Source: an uncultured Acidobacteriota bacterium (lineage in GTDB: Bacteria > Acidobacteriota > Blastocatellia > Pyrinomonadales > Pyrinomonadaceae). Taken from it: a DNA stretch of 64,000 nt. A program made the translations under genes and the position numbers. The notes under the pieces are model-generated. The model did not search any database. It had not been told where the DNA came from and saw nothing but the letters and a program-made list of their open reading frames with translations. The stretch lies in assembly GCA_937859595.1 (NCBI GenBank), contig CALMAH010000016.1, forward strand, positions 248,001 through 312,000. The letters run 5' to 3'. Shown here piece after piece: positions 9,246 through 16,127 of the stretch (the stretch's first letter is position 1; every line of letters starts with the position of its first letter).

Positions 9246-9788
9246 ATGTTTTATGATCTTGCCAGATCGACGGTCCTCGTGATCTGCTTTTTCGGCATCG
9301 TTTCCGCACAGCAGTCGGTGGACGTTTGGCTGGATGTTCCATTTGTAAAGCAGGTGAAAAAGGGCTGCGGTTCGGCCAGTATCGCTATGGTGATGCAATA
9401 TTGGCTTGAACAACAAGGCCGTCTGGTGACTGAAAGTGCTGACGCGGATCAAATTCACGCAGCCTTGTTCGAGCCTGACGCTGATGGCATTTATGCGTCG
9501 GCGATGGAACGCTACTTTCAAGAGCATGGATTCCGCGCGTTCTCATTTCGGGGCGACTTGGAAATGGTGCAGCAGCACTTGCAAAAAGGACGCCCACTGA
9601 TCGTAGCTCTAAAGCCTTCAGCCTCTGACAATACCTTGCACTATGTGGTCGTTGTCGGCATAGACAAAGTACAGGATCACGTCTTGCTAAATGACCCTGC
9701 TCAGCGAAAACTTCTCAGACATAGCCGATCTGATTTTGAAAAGCAATGGAACGCCACTGGCGAATGGACACTGTTGGCCGTGCCTTAG
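9246..9788 (+). CDS. PA2778-like C39-family cysteine peptidase
   Basis: The 180-residue protein is counted from the ATG at 9246; the upstream in-frame GTG at 9192 would put a charged stretch before the signal peptide. The mature domain starts with VDVWLDVPFVKQVKKGCGSA, where the Cys of KKGCGSASIAMVMQYW is the nucleophile of the papain-like C39 fold. The His lies in NTLHYVVVVG, and LLNDPA supplies the Asp-containing turn. In Pseudomonas PA2778 the peptidase is fused to TPRs; here the TPR region is on the next gene, which starts 15 nt after this stop. The likely role is processing of an exported or surface partner, possibly the neighbouring PA2779-like protein; this is inference. Confidence 0.82.
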   Translation: MFYDLARSTVLVICFFGIVSAQQSVDVWLDVPFVKQVKKGCGSASIAMVMQYWLEQQGRLVTESADADQIHAALFEPDADGIYASAMERYFQEHGFRAFSFRGDLEMVQQHLQKGRPLIVALKPSASDNTLHYVVVVGIDKVQDHVLLNDPAQRKLLRHSRSDFEKQWNATGEWTLLAVP

Positions 9789-9802
9789 CCCGCCGGCAGC
9801 GT

Positions 9803-11479
9803 ATGAAAACCGCAGCTTTTTTCCTAATCTTTACTGTTCTCTCGTTTCCGCTTCGGGCACAGATATCTGACCCCGACAGCCTCTCTCAGATCAAACTTCT
9901 GTTAGCCGAAGAACGCTGGCAGGAAATAATTCAGATCGCTGAATCTGAGCCTCATCCCTCTGCCGACCTTAATTATTATTATGGGATAGCGCTGGCTCGC
10001 CTCGAACGCCTTAACGATGCCGAGACCGCTTTCGAACGCGGCCGCCTTCAACAACCTCGCGACAAACGGTTCCCGATCCAACTTGCCGGTATCCGATTCA
10101 GGCAAAAGAAATATCCTGAGGCCGCCAAACATCTTCAGCGAGCTCTGCGGATCGATCCTGACGACGAGTATGCCAACGATTTTTTAGGCAGCGTATATTT
10201 CTTGCTGGGCAATCTCGAGGCCGCTTTGAAATACTGGAACCGGGTCTCCAAACCCCGCATCGAAGGGATCCGGTCAGAACCTGCTCCCCGCGTCGACCCG
10301 ATCCTGCTCGACCGCGCATTTGCGTTCGCTCCGGCTTCGGTGATCGAGCTTCCGGAGTTGCGTACGACCCAGGCAAGAGTAAGCGGACTGGGAATCTTTC
10401 CCGATTCAAAGTTCGACCTGGAGGCCCGTCCCGACGGACGATTTGATATGGTCTTTCGTGCTCGCGAGCGAAACGGATGGGGAGCAAACAAGATGCAGGG
10501 GCTGATCTCCCTGTTGCTCGGCCTGCCTTTCCAGACCGTCCATCCCGAGTTTTACAATATTCGCGGCCGGGCAATAAACTCCGTTTCGCTTTATCGTTGG
10601 GACGCCCAAAAACGACGCATCTGGACCAACCTCTCCGGCCCTTTCTCAAATAACCCGAAGTGGCGATTTCACCTCGACCTAGATCTCCGCGACGAGAACT
10701 GGGACGTTCGCGACCCTGCCCGGAACACTGAGCTGCTTGCCGGATTGAAACTACGCAAACAGGCATTTTCAGCGGGCCTCACGTCTTTTGAGAACGGTCG
10801 TTGGAATTGGGCCTCCGGCGTTGAACTCTCGCATCGCAAATTTCTCGACGTTGATCCCGGCACCCCCCTGGCCCCCGGTCTCTTGGCCGAAGGATTCCAG
10901 CTGAAGTACACGGCCCAGATGAATTATGCCCTTGCCCGGATCCCCGAGCGTAGGTTGACCATCAACAGCGGCGTCGCTGCCCAACTTGGCCGCACTTGGT
11001 CGCAACCGTCGCAGGTTTTTGCTAAGTTGCAGGGATCCATCGAGACACATTGGTTCCCGCGATCGGAAGGCGACGACCTTGAGATGCTCGGAAAGATCCG
11101 CATTGGGCGTACGTTTGGCGAGGTCCCGTTCGACGAACTTTTCTTTCTTGGTATCGAACGCGACAACGATCTCTGGCTCCGCGGCCATGTCGGGACCCGA
11201 AACGGCCGAAAAGGCAACGCCCCGATGGGCCGGAATTTCTTCCTTTCGAATTGGGAGTTCGACAAGAACATCTACAGCAGATCGTTCATCAACGTCAAAC
11301 TGGGCCCCTTCCTGGATATCGGCAGGATCACGGACCCCTCAAGCGGACTCGGCTCGCAAAAATGGCTCTGGGACCTCGGCGTGCAGGCCAAGCTCAGAGT
11401 GCTCGGACAGCGTGTGACATTTTCGTATGGAAGGGACCTGCGTGCAGGCGGCGACGCTTTCTACGTTACGCTTCGCTAG
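9803..11479 (+). CDS. TPR protein with C-terminal outer-membrane beta-barrel
   Basis: From the ATG at 9803 the protein has 558 residues; the in-frame upstream ATG at 9746 lies inside the peptidase gene. Residues 1-20 form a signal peptide ending in FPLRAQ. Three or more TPR motifs follow (for example ADLNYYYGIALARLERLNDA and DEYANDFLGSVYFLLGNLEA, residues about 45-155). After about residue 190 the protein turns to amphipathic strands rich in Arg, Trp and Phe and closes with RVTFSYGRDLRAGGDAFYVT plus LR, resembling an outer-membrane beta-barrel of about 12-16 strands. It would complete the PA2778-like set: an envelope-spanning partner of the peptidase. Function is unknown. Confidence 0.78.
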   Translation: MKTAAFFLIFTVLSFPLRAQISDPDSLSQIKLLLAEERWQEIIQIAESEPHPSADLNYYYGIALARLERLNDAETAFERGRLQQPRDKRFPIQLAGIRFRQKKYPEAAKHLQRALRIDPDDEYANDFLGSVYFLLGNLEAALKYWNRVSKPRIEGIRSEPAPRVDPILLDRAFAFAPASVIELPELRTTQARVSGLGIFPDSKFDLEARPDGRFDMVFRARERNGWGANKMQGLISLLLGLPFQTVHPEFYNIRGRAINSVSLYRWDAQKRRIWTNLSGPFSNNPKWRFHLDLDLRDENWDVRDPARNTELLAGLKLRKQAFSAGLTSFENGRWNWASGVELSHRKFLDVDPGTPLAPGLLAEGFQLKYTAQMNYALARIPERRLTINSGVAAQLGRTWSQPSQVFAKLQGSIETHWFPRSEGDDLEMLGKIRIGRTFGEVPFDELFFLGIERDNDLWLRGHVGTRNGRKGNAPMGRNFFLSNWEFDKNIYSRSFINVKLGPFLDIGRITDPSSGLGSQKWLWDLGVQAKLRVLGQRVTFSYGRDLRAGGDAFYVTLR

Positions 11480-11598
11480 TGTCTTCGGCGATCTCTCGCG
11501 TTCGCCAACCTGCCGCCGGGCGATCCCGGCCATCTGCGTTCAACCCGGCCATCATTTCACTTCAGAGAACGGCTAGGTCGCATATCAAGTGCATAAAC

Positions 11599-11634
11599 GT
11601 AAAAGGGACTTCCGAAATTCATCGAAAGCCCCTT
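11599..11634 (-). terminator. Rho-independent terminator of tRNA-Pro
   Basis: Reading the minus strand, a 13-bp stem with two G-T pairs (arms at 11622-11634 and 11603-11615) closes a 6-nt loop and runs into TTTT at 11604-11601. It lies directly downstream of the tRNA-Pro 3' end and marks this side as the original chromosomal flank. Confidence 0.75.
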
Positions 11635-11640
11635 ACTTAT

Positions 11641-11689
11641 TGGTCGGGACGGCGAGATTTGAACTCACGACCTCTCGCACCCCAAGCGA
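11641..11689 (-). tRNA. 3' half of tRNA-Pro(GGG): probable attachment site
   Basis: The minus strand reads from the anticodon arm (TCGC TTGGGGT GCGA, anticodon GGG) through the variable loop, T-arm (GTGAG TTCAAAT CTCGC), acceptor 3' strand and encoded CCA (complement of TGG at 11641-11643). The 5' half is absent: the sequence past 11689 is AT-rich and does not fold as a D-arm. Elements using tyrosine recombinases commonly target tRNA 3' halves, leaving an intact tRNA at one end and such a fragment at the other. The intact copy should lie to the right, on the minus strand; I see none in the window. Confidence 0.8.
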
Positions 11690-12086
11690 TTTTAGAAGAT
11701 TTTCATACCTTATCAAAACCAATCAAAACACCTTAACATCAATACTTTACAAGGATCCCGGGCACCTCTAAGATTCGCTTTGATTCAGGAAACTGCCACC
11801 ATCTTGCCACCATCTTTCAACCGTTCTTCCCAAGACAAGCCGTGCAGTTCTTGAATCAACAATACTCCTATTGTCGACTACAAACAATCTGCCAACCGCT
11901 CTAATTTTGCTTTTCTACCGCCTGTAAAAATATACCTCACGTGAAGCCTTCTCAAACCACGAATAACCGATAACTTAATAGCAGATATGTCATCCCCCCC
12001 CCTGACATATTCGCCATTAAATTCTGACCTTCCTTTAGGAGTGTAAGCCACGTATTCTGAATCGCTTGGTTCCATGTCGAGGCAGG
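11690..12086. other. AT-rich junction DNA, no convincing gene
   Basis: About 400 bp between the tRNA fragment and AbiEii. A 65-codon reading frame on the minus strand (12075-11878) has no ribosome-binding site, domain or recognisable relative. No integrase remnant is visible here. Confidence 0.5.
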
Positions 12087-12875
12087 TTATATTCTTTCGA
12101 TAAGTGAGGATTTTATTATTTCGAACGCGTCTTCCGCATCATATTGCTCGGTCGGCCTTAATAATGCTTTGGTATCGCCGAGAAATTCGGCGTCGATCAT
12201 TTTCGCTTCTAGATTCCTGAGAAATTGTTTTCGACTTGGTGGAATATCCACAGAATACTCTATGTACTGTTTGTAGATTTCGACGATCTTTGCGGAATCG
12301 GGCTTCTGGATTTCGTATGCCTTGTAAAGATCGTAAAGGTCACGCCCTTTACGTCGTTGATACAAAGCTCTAAGCTTCGTTCCAAGAAGCTCTTCGATCT
12401 CGTAAGTTACGATATCCACATTCCCGTTAAACCAGTCAGATTCCATCGCAAAGGGAAACTCCTGCAAGCCCATCACGTTAAAATGCTCGCGGCAGTTTAT
12501 TTCGACTTTTAGTTTCAACGGTTGGACCGGAGGGATTTCCGATTCGAATCGAAAACGCAGTGTATTATTGTCTTTCTTCTGGGCAACAGATGCCGGCCCG
12601 AGGAATTCAAGACTACTTTGAAGGCGGGCGAGCGTTTCCTTGATCGGTTCGGGTTTGATCTGAACAAGATCGATGTCTTCGGAATACCGAGGTTGCGGAT
12701 TCAAGTAAAGTTTATGAAGAGCTGTCCCGCCGCGAAATGCCAGCCGCTCGCGTAAGAATTGATCCGAGAATATTTTCACAAGGGCGCGTGTGATCACAAG
12801 GTCCTGCTCGACCTGTTCATTTGTCTGCCATGGGACGAAGTTTGCCCATTGTGTGATATACGCGCTGGGTATCAC
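12087..12875 (-). CDS. AbiEii-type nucleotidyltransferase toxin
   Basis: This 262-residue protein belongs to the AbiEii / DUF1814 nucleotidyltransferase-like toxins of type IV toxin-antitoxin systems, which modify tRNA or otherwise arrest growth when phage infects. The NTase signature is seen as FRGGTALHKLY (residues about 47-57) and RYSEDIDLV (about 64-72), which together give the GS/GT loop and the paired acidic residues. A later EELLGTKLRALYQRRKGRDL segment is the usual lysine- and Asp-bearing helix of this family. It starts at a GTG that overlaps the antitoxin stop (GTGA), a typical co-translated pair. No catalytic residue appears lost. Confidence 0.9.
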   Translation of the reverse strand: MIPSAYITQWANFVPWQTNEQVEQDLVITRALVKIFSDQFLRERLAFRGGTALHKLYLNPQPRYSEDIDLVQIKPEPIKETLARLQSSLEFLGPASVAQKKDNNTLRFRFESEIPPVQPLKLKVEINCREHFNVMGLQEFPFAMESDWFNGNVDIVTYEIEELLGTKLRALYQRRKGRDLYDLYKAYEIQKPDSAKIVEIYKQYIEYSVDIPPSRKQFLRNLEAKMIDAEFLGDTKALLRPTEQYDAEDAFEIIKSSLIERI

Positions 12876-13693
12876 TGCTCGCTATCTATCGATTCATTAA
12901 CAATAATGTTCCATCTTGTTTCCAAGGGAAATCCGCGTTTCCGTCCAGTCGAGTTTAATGGCACCGGAAAAAACTTTTCTTCGTATAGGTTCGCAGATCT
13001 GTATAACTCTTCCGCGAGAGCCCCCGCTCCAATTGCTGTTTCAAGGAGATAACCGAGTCTCTGAATCACGGCAGTTGGAACGAATTGAATAAACTCCTTG
13101 TTCATTTTCTCGGTGCGGATGGCATCGGTCAGTTCCGCGAGTACTTCAACCACACGGTTCAGACCGCCGACGCGTTTAGTATGCTGTACTAAGTCTGCGG
13201 CGGTAAGTTCCGGCGAGGAAATTTTAATGGTCCCTGTTTCGGTCTTTCGTTCTTCGAGAAGATTCTCTGGAATCTCTTTTCTAGTTATGTAATTTACCTT
13301 TATCCCCTTCTTCACAGTCGGCCTCATCGGCGGAAAACTCGTGAAAACAAAAAACTCTTGAGGCACTTGATGTGCCGCTCCATAAAATGCGGCAGCGTTT
13401 AGCAGCCCTATGTAATATGGCCGCTCCAAAAACCGCATTAGCCCGTCAATAAATAGTGCCGGCGGAAGAATCCCGCGTGAAGAGTATTGAGGCGTGACAA
13501 TAACGTAATAGCCCTTGTGCGCTGAAACTATCTTGCCCTTTCGTGATAAACGGTTCAGAGAACGCTTGATCGCGGTTTCAGAATACTGCGGTAACTCACT
13601 CTCAACTCTATCTAGAGAGAACGCATTTCTGCCGTAAGCAATTTGCTTATCTATCCATTCTTCGACTCTATGTTGTGAGCTTTGGGATCTCAT
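12872..13693 (-). CDS. AbiEi-type antitoxin / transcriptional autoregulator
   Basis: The 273-residue protein starts at ATG 13693; an upstream in-frame TTG at 13744 would place the operator inside the gene. It has an N-terminal winged helix (residues about 20-75, FSLDRVESELPQYSETAIKR then SLNRLSRKGKIV and a GYYVI wing) and the C-terminal AbiEi domain, seen as RPYYIGLLNAAAFYGAAHQV and the later ITRKEIPENLL and SPELTAADLVQH segments. Antitoxins of this family neutralise AbiEii and repress their own promoter through inverted repeats; a strong palindrome lies immediately upstream. Confidence 0.88.
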   Translation of the reverse strand: MRSQSSQHRVEEWIDKQIAYGRNAFSLDRVESELPQYSETAIKRSLNRLSRKGKIVSAHKGYYVIVTPQYSSRGILPPALFIDGLMRFLERPYYIGLLNAAAFYGAAHQVPQEFFVFTSFPPMRPTVKKGIKVNYITRKEIPENLLEERKTETGTIKISSPELTAADLVQHTKRVGGLNRVVEVLAELTDAIRTEKMNKEFIQFVPTAVIQRLGYLLETAIGAGALAEELYRSANLYEEKFFPVPLNSTGRKRGFPLETRWNIIVNESIDSEQ

Positions 13694-13703
13694 AAAAGTA
13701 ATC

Positions 13704-13742
13704 GTTTGCACAAAGTACCACTTTTCGGTACTTGTCGCAAAC
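13704..13742 (-). promoter_or_regulatory. Palindromic operator upstream of the AbiE pair
   Basis: GTTTGCACAAAGTACC (13704-13719) is repeated inverted as GGTACTTGTCGCAAAC (13727-13742), 13 of 16 positions matching, around a 7-bp spacer. The inner 7 bp match perfectly. It ends 10 bp before the antitoxin ATG, where AbiEi autoregulators are known to bind. Confidence 0.6.
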
Positions 13743-13770
13743 AATTACTTTAACAATCGAGCGCTTTTGG

Positions 13771-13799
13771 TTGACGAGCAGAAGTAAATGTAATAATAT
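13771..13799 (+). promoter_or_regulatory. Strong sigma70 promoter of the eight-gene operon
   Basis: TTGACG at 13771-13776 and TAATAT at 13794-13799 are separated by exactly 17 bp. Transcription would begin near 13806 and run into the genes from 13845 onward. This is the clearest promoter in the window. Confidence 0.7.
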
Positions 13800-13808
13800 C
13801 ATACTATT

Positions 13809-13820
13809 GGTAAGAATACC
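13809..13820 (+). promoter_or_regulatory. Small palindrome at the operon start site
   Basis: GGTA (13809-13812), AGAA, TACC (13817-13820) form an inverted repeat directly over the expected transcription start. It is a candidate operator for the XRE repressor encoded second in the operon. Confidence 0.45.
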
Positions 13821-13844
13821 TAACAGACAGTCGGAGATGAGCTT

Positions 13845-14141
13845 ATGATCGACAAAGCAATCGTTGCAAAAAAGATAATCGATGTTCTGAACCAGATTCA
13901 AGACGCTGGTGAGTTTCAGAAGGTGGAGATCACCACCGACTCATGTCCCGGCCAAGAGCTTACCGAATTCGACAGCCAGCTATGGGTTGTGGCTAATACA
14001 ATGCTGGGCGAAGAGATCGAAGATTCAATACCGGATAACGTGAATATCTTTGTTTCGGAAGACGGAAAGTCGCTCCTTCGGGTCGGGGAAATTGCCGAGA
14101 GAATTGTCCGCAATTTGGAGAAAAAAGGGGGCAAAAAATAA
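13845..14141 (+). CDS. Small acidic protein, carrier-protein-like pattern
   Basis: A GGAG ribosome-binding site lies 8 nt before the ATG of this 98-residue protein. The stretch LTEFDSQLWVVANTMLGEEI then EDSIPDN, followed by a VGEIAERIV helix, resembles helices II and III of acyl carrier proteins (DSL...E...IPD...VGD). The modified serine would be the Ser of FDSQ, but the usual Leu after it is replaced by Gln, so phosphopantetheine attachment is doubtful. It is separated by 2 nt from the XRE regulator and is the first gene of the operon. The ACP-like reading is a guess from pattern; otherwise the function is unknown. Confidence 0.55.
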   Translation: MIDKAIVAKKIIDVLNQIQDAGEFQKVEITTDSCPGQELTEFDSQLWVVANTMLGEEIEDSIPDNVNIFVSEDGKSLLRVGEIAERIVRNLEKKGGKK

Positions 14142-14143
14142 GA

Positions 14144-14470
14144 ATGGAAACGAAACGTGTGATCATCGCAGGCCGAATTCGTGAAGCAAGGAAAATGGCC
14201 GGCCTTTCGCAATCGCAAGTAGCGTCGATCCTGGGAGTTCACCGCCCTACCGTCTCCGAGATCGAAGCTGGAAACCGGAAGGTGACGGCTGAAGAGATCG
14301 CGCAGCTTGCGGAAGTATTTGACGTCGAGGCTAATTGGTTACTCGGGGAAGGAGAAGACAAGGTTGACCTGCATGATACAAAACTGCAGTTGGCGGCAAG
14401 AGAACTAAAGAAACTCAAAAAGGATGACCTTGATCGCCTCCTCACATTACTGGCGTCGATTCGCGAATAG
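14144..14470 (+). CDS. XRE-family helix-turn-helix repressor
   Basis: The 108-residue protein has an N-terminal Cro/C1-type HTH: GRIREARKMAGLSQSQVASI then LGVHRPTVSEIEAGNRKVTA (residues about 10-52), followed by the LAEVFDVEANWLLG extension. The C-terminal 45 residues are a charged helix, likely for dimerisation. XRE repressors paired with an ImmA/IrrE protease, as here, are known from ICEBs1 and related elements, where the protease cleaves the repressor on signal. It probably binds the palindrome at 13809-13820 and represses its own eight-gene operon. Confidence 0.92.
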   Translation: METKRVIIAGRIREARKMAGLSQSQVASILGVHRPTVSEIEAGNRKVTAEEIAQLAEVFDVEANWLLGEGEDKVDLHDTKLQLAARELKKLKKDDLDRLLTLLASIRE

Positions 14471-14487
14471 GGGGAACTGATCTGAGA

Positions 14488-15348
14488 ATGAACTATAAAA
14501 AGTTGGCGGCTCAGGCCTTAACCGCAGCCTTGAAAGTCCGCAGTCGAGCAAAAGCGGATCTTGTTAGCCCGGTGTGTCCGTACGACATCTGCCAGGAGTT
14601 GGATATTTCTGTGAAGTTTGTGGATGTCAATATGGAAGGTGTTTATGTGAGGGAGCCGAAGCCAAGGATAGTGATCTCCGCTCTCCGACCGCTTGCTAGG
14701 CGGAATTTCACCTGTGGACACGAACTGGGTCACCATGTCTTCGGGCACAGCTCGAACCTTGATTTGCTAATAAAGGATCGTGAAGACGAGAACTACGATT
14801 CTCCCGAAGAGTTTCTCGCCGACAGCTTTTCCAGTTTCTTACTTCTACCTGCACTTGGTGTGAGAAAGGCTTTCGCTTCTCGGTCTTGGAATGCGGCATC
14901 GGCATCTCCCGTCCAGATCTACACTGTCGCATGTAACTTTGGCGTCGGGTATGCGACTCTCGTCAACCATCTGACCTATTCGCTCAACCAGATTAGTCGA
15001 ACGCAAGCAAAGAAGCTTCTGAGATCATCTCCGCAAACCATCCGCGAAGGAATACTTGATCATCCGAGCTCCGATCCGTTAATAATTGTCGATCGGCATT
15101 GGCTTGCTCCCACTGCGGATGTCGAAGTCGGCACTACGCTATTGCTCCCGTCTGACGCGTTGCCGTCAAACGATACACTGATTCAAGTTGACGATTCGCC
15201 ATTTCCAACGCTGTTCCGGGCAATTCGTACGGGAGTGGTACGCGTGAGCACGCGTGACAACTCTTGGGGAATTTTTGTTCGAATCATGCCGTTTCAATTT
15301 CAGGGACTCGCAAGGTACCGCCATTTGGAAGCTGACGAGGACGATTAA
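14488..15348 (+). CDS. ImmA/IrrE-type zinc metallopeptidase (anti-repressor)
   Basis: This 286-residue cytoplasmic protein carries HELGHHVFGH at residues 78-87, the HExxH zinc motif of the ImmA/IrrE (peptidase M78) family, preceded by the usual substrate strand VYVREPKPRIVIS and followed by an acidic EEFLADSFSSFLLLP helix with the third ligand. About 130 C-terminal residues after residue 150 form an additional beta-rich sensor-like domain. Its gene lies 17 nt after the XRE gene. By analogy with ImmA/ImmR and IrrE/DdrO it would cleave the upstream repressor and switch the operon on during stress; this is inferred from context. Confidence 0.9.
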   Translation: MNYKKLAAQALTAALKVRSRAKADLVSPVCPYDICQELDISVKFVDVNMEGVYVREPKPRIVISALRPLARRNFTCGHELGHHVFGHSSNLDLLIKDREDENYDSPEEFLADSFSSFLLLPALGVRKAFASRSWNAASASPVQIYTVACNFGVGYATLVNHLTYSLNQISRTQAKKLLRSSPQTIREGILDHPSSDPLIIVDRHWLAPTADVEVGTTLLLPSDALPSNDTLIQVDDSPFPTLFRAIRTGVVRVSTRDNSWGIFVRIMPFQFQGLARYRHLEADEDD

Positions 15349-15350
15349 GT

Positions 15351-16103
15351 ATGTTCACTGTAGATGAACCAAATATTTCGCTTGCATGGGGCAAAGCACT
15401 GCTAGAGGCGTATGACGTAAGAGGTAATGAGATTTCACCGCTGGTTCTCAATATTCAGAGTAACGCCGACGGAATGGTAGAAATGCCTGAAATCCGCATA
15501 GCTCTCGATATGACCTTGAAAAATTATGGACACGACAGTGTGCAAACTGTCGCAAATACGATCTTCCCTATTTCATTGTGGCGGATATCGAATGGAGATC
15601 GAAAGATGCTTTTTTCGCAGTATATGAAGTGCCTTCCTCGGATCCTTAAACTCGAACCGCATTTAAACAATCGCGGTCTATATTTTGAAAGATTAATAGC
15701 GTTTGGTCGTGGTCCGAATAATGGCAATCAACTTGATTTCATATTGGATCTTAATGATTCGAGAAAAGGAGTTATAAGGTCGAAGTTTCAGGCTTCGATC
15801 TTTGATCCTGAGAGGGATCACGTTCTGGCTGCACGAACCGGTTTCCCTTGCCTGCAGCATGTAAGCTTCGTGCCTAAAAGAAAAACATCCGAACTAAGCA
15901 TGAACGCATTCTACGCAACGCAGGACCTCTTTAGGAAGGGATATGGCAATTGCTTGGGTTTATGGCGGCTCGGTGAATTTATGGCAGGCGAAATGGGACT
16001 TAGGCTCAAAAATCTGACATGTGTAGTAGGAGTGGAAAAGCTCGGTGCTACGAAGGCAGAAGTTGCTGATTTAGTCGATGTGGTGCGTCCGTTCACCATT
16101 TGA
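15351..16103 (+). CDS. Divergent thymidylate-synthase-fold protein
   Basis: The 250-residue protein shows the ThyA core in order: NQLDFILDLNDSRKGVI (residues 126-142, equivalent to the DQL...DPxSRR phosphate-binding segment), GFPCLQHVSF with catalytic-type Cys 167 after Pro, then LSMNAFYATQDLFRKGYGN (residues 182-200), which lines up without gaps with the ThyA stretch containing QRSxDxxLGxPFN. The Asp (192) and the pyrimidine-binding Asn (200) are kept, while the Arg of QRS is Ala and the Ser is Thr. It may be a dUMP or dCMP C5-hydroxymethylase or another C5 transferase rather than a plain thymidylate synthase. It overlaps no neighbour; 2 nt separate it from the protease gene. Confidence 0.75.
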   Translation: MFTVDEPNISLAWGKALLEAYDVRGNEISPLVLNIQSNADGMVEMPEIRIALDMTLKNYGHDSVQTVANTIFPISLWRISNGDRKMLFSQYMKCLPRILKLEPHLNNRGLYFERLIAFGRGPNNGNQLDFILDLNDSRKGVIRSKFQASIFDPERDHVLAARTGFPCLQHVSFVPKRKTSELSMNAFYATQDLFRKGYGNCLGLWRLGEFMAGEMGLRLKNLTCVVGVEKLGATKAEVADLVDVVRPFTI

Positions 16104-16127
16104 CGGGACTAATAAATTAATAGTTTT

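Noticed and set aside
11641..11689. Complete tRNA-Pro gene
   Set aside because: Only the anticodon arm to CCA is present; no D-arm or 5' acceptor strand follows.
11878..12075. 65-codon minus-strand frame next to AbiEii
   Set aside because: No ribosome-binding site, no domain, and compositional bias typical of noncoding AT-rich DNA; kept only as a note on the junction.
15351..16103. Housekeeping thyA
   Set aside because: Conserved QRS residues are changed and the gene lies in a repressor-controlled mobile operon.
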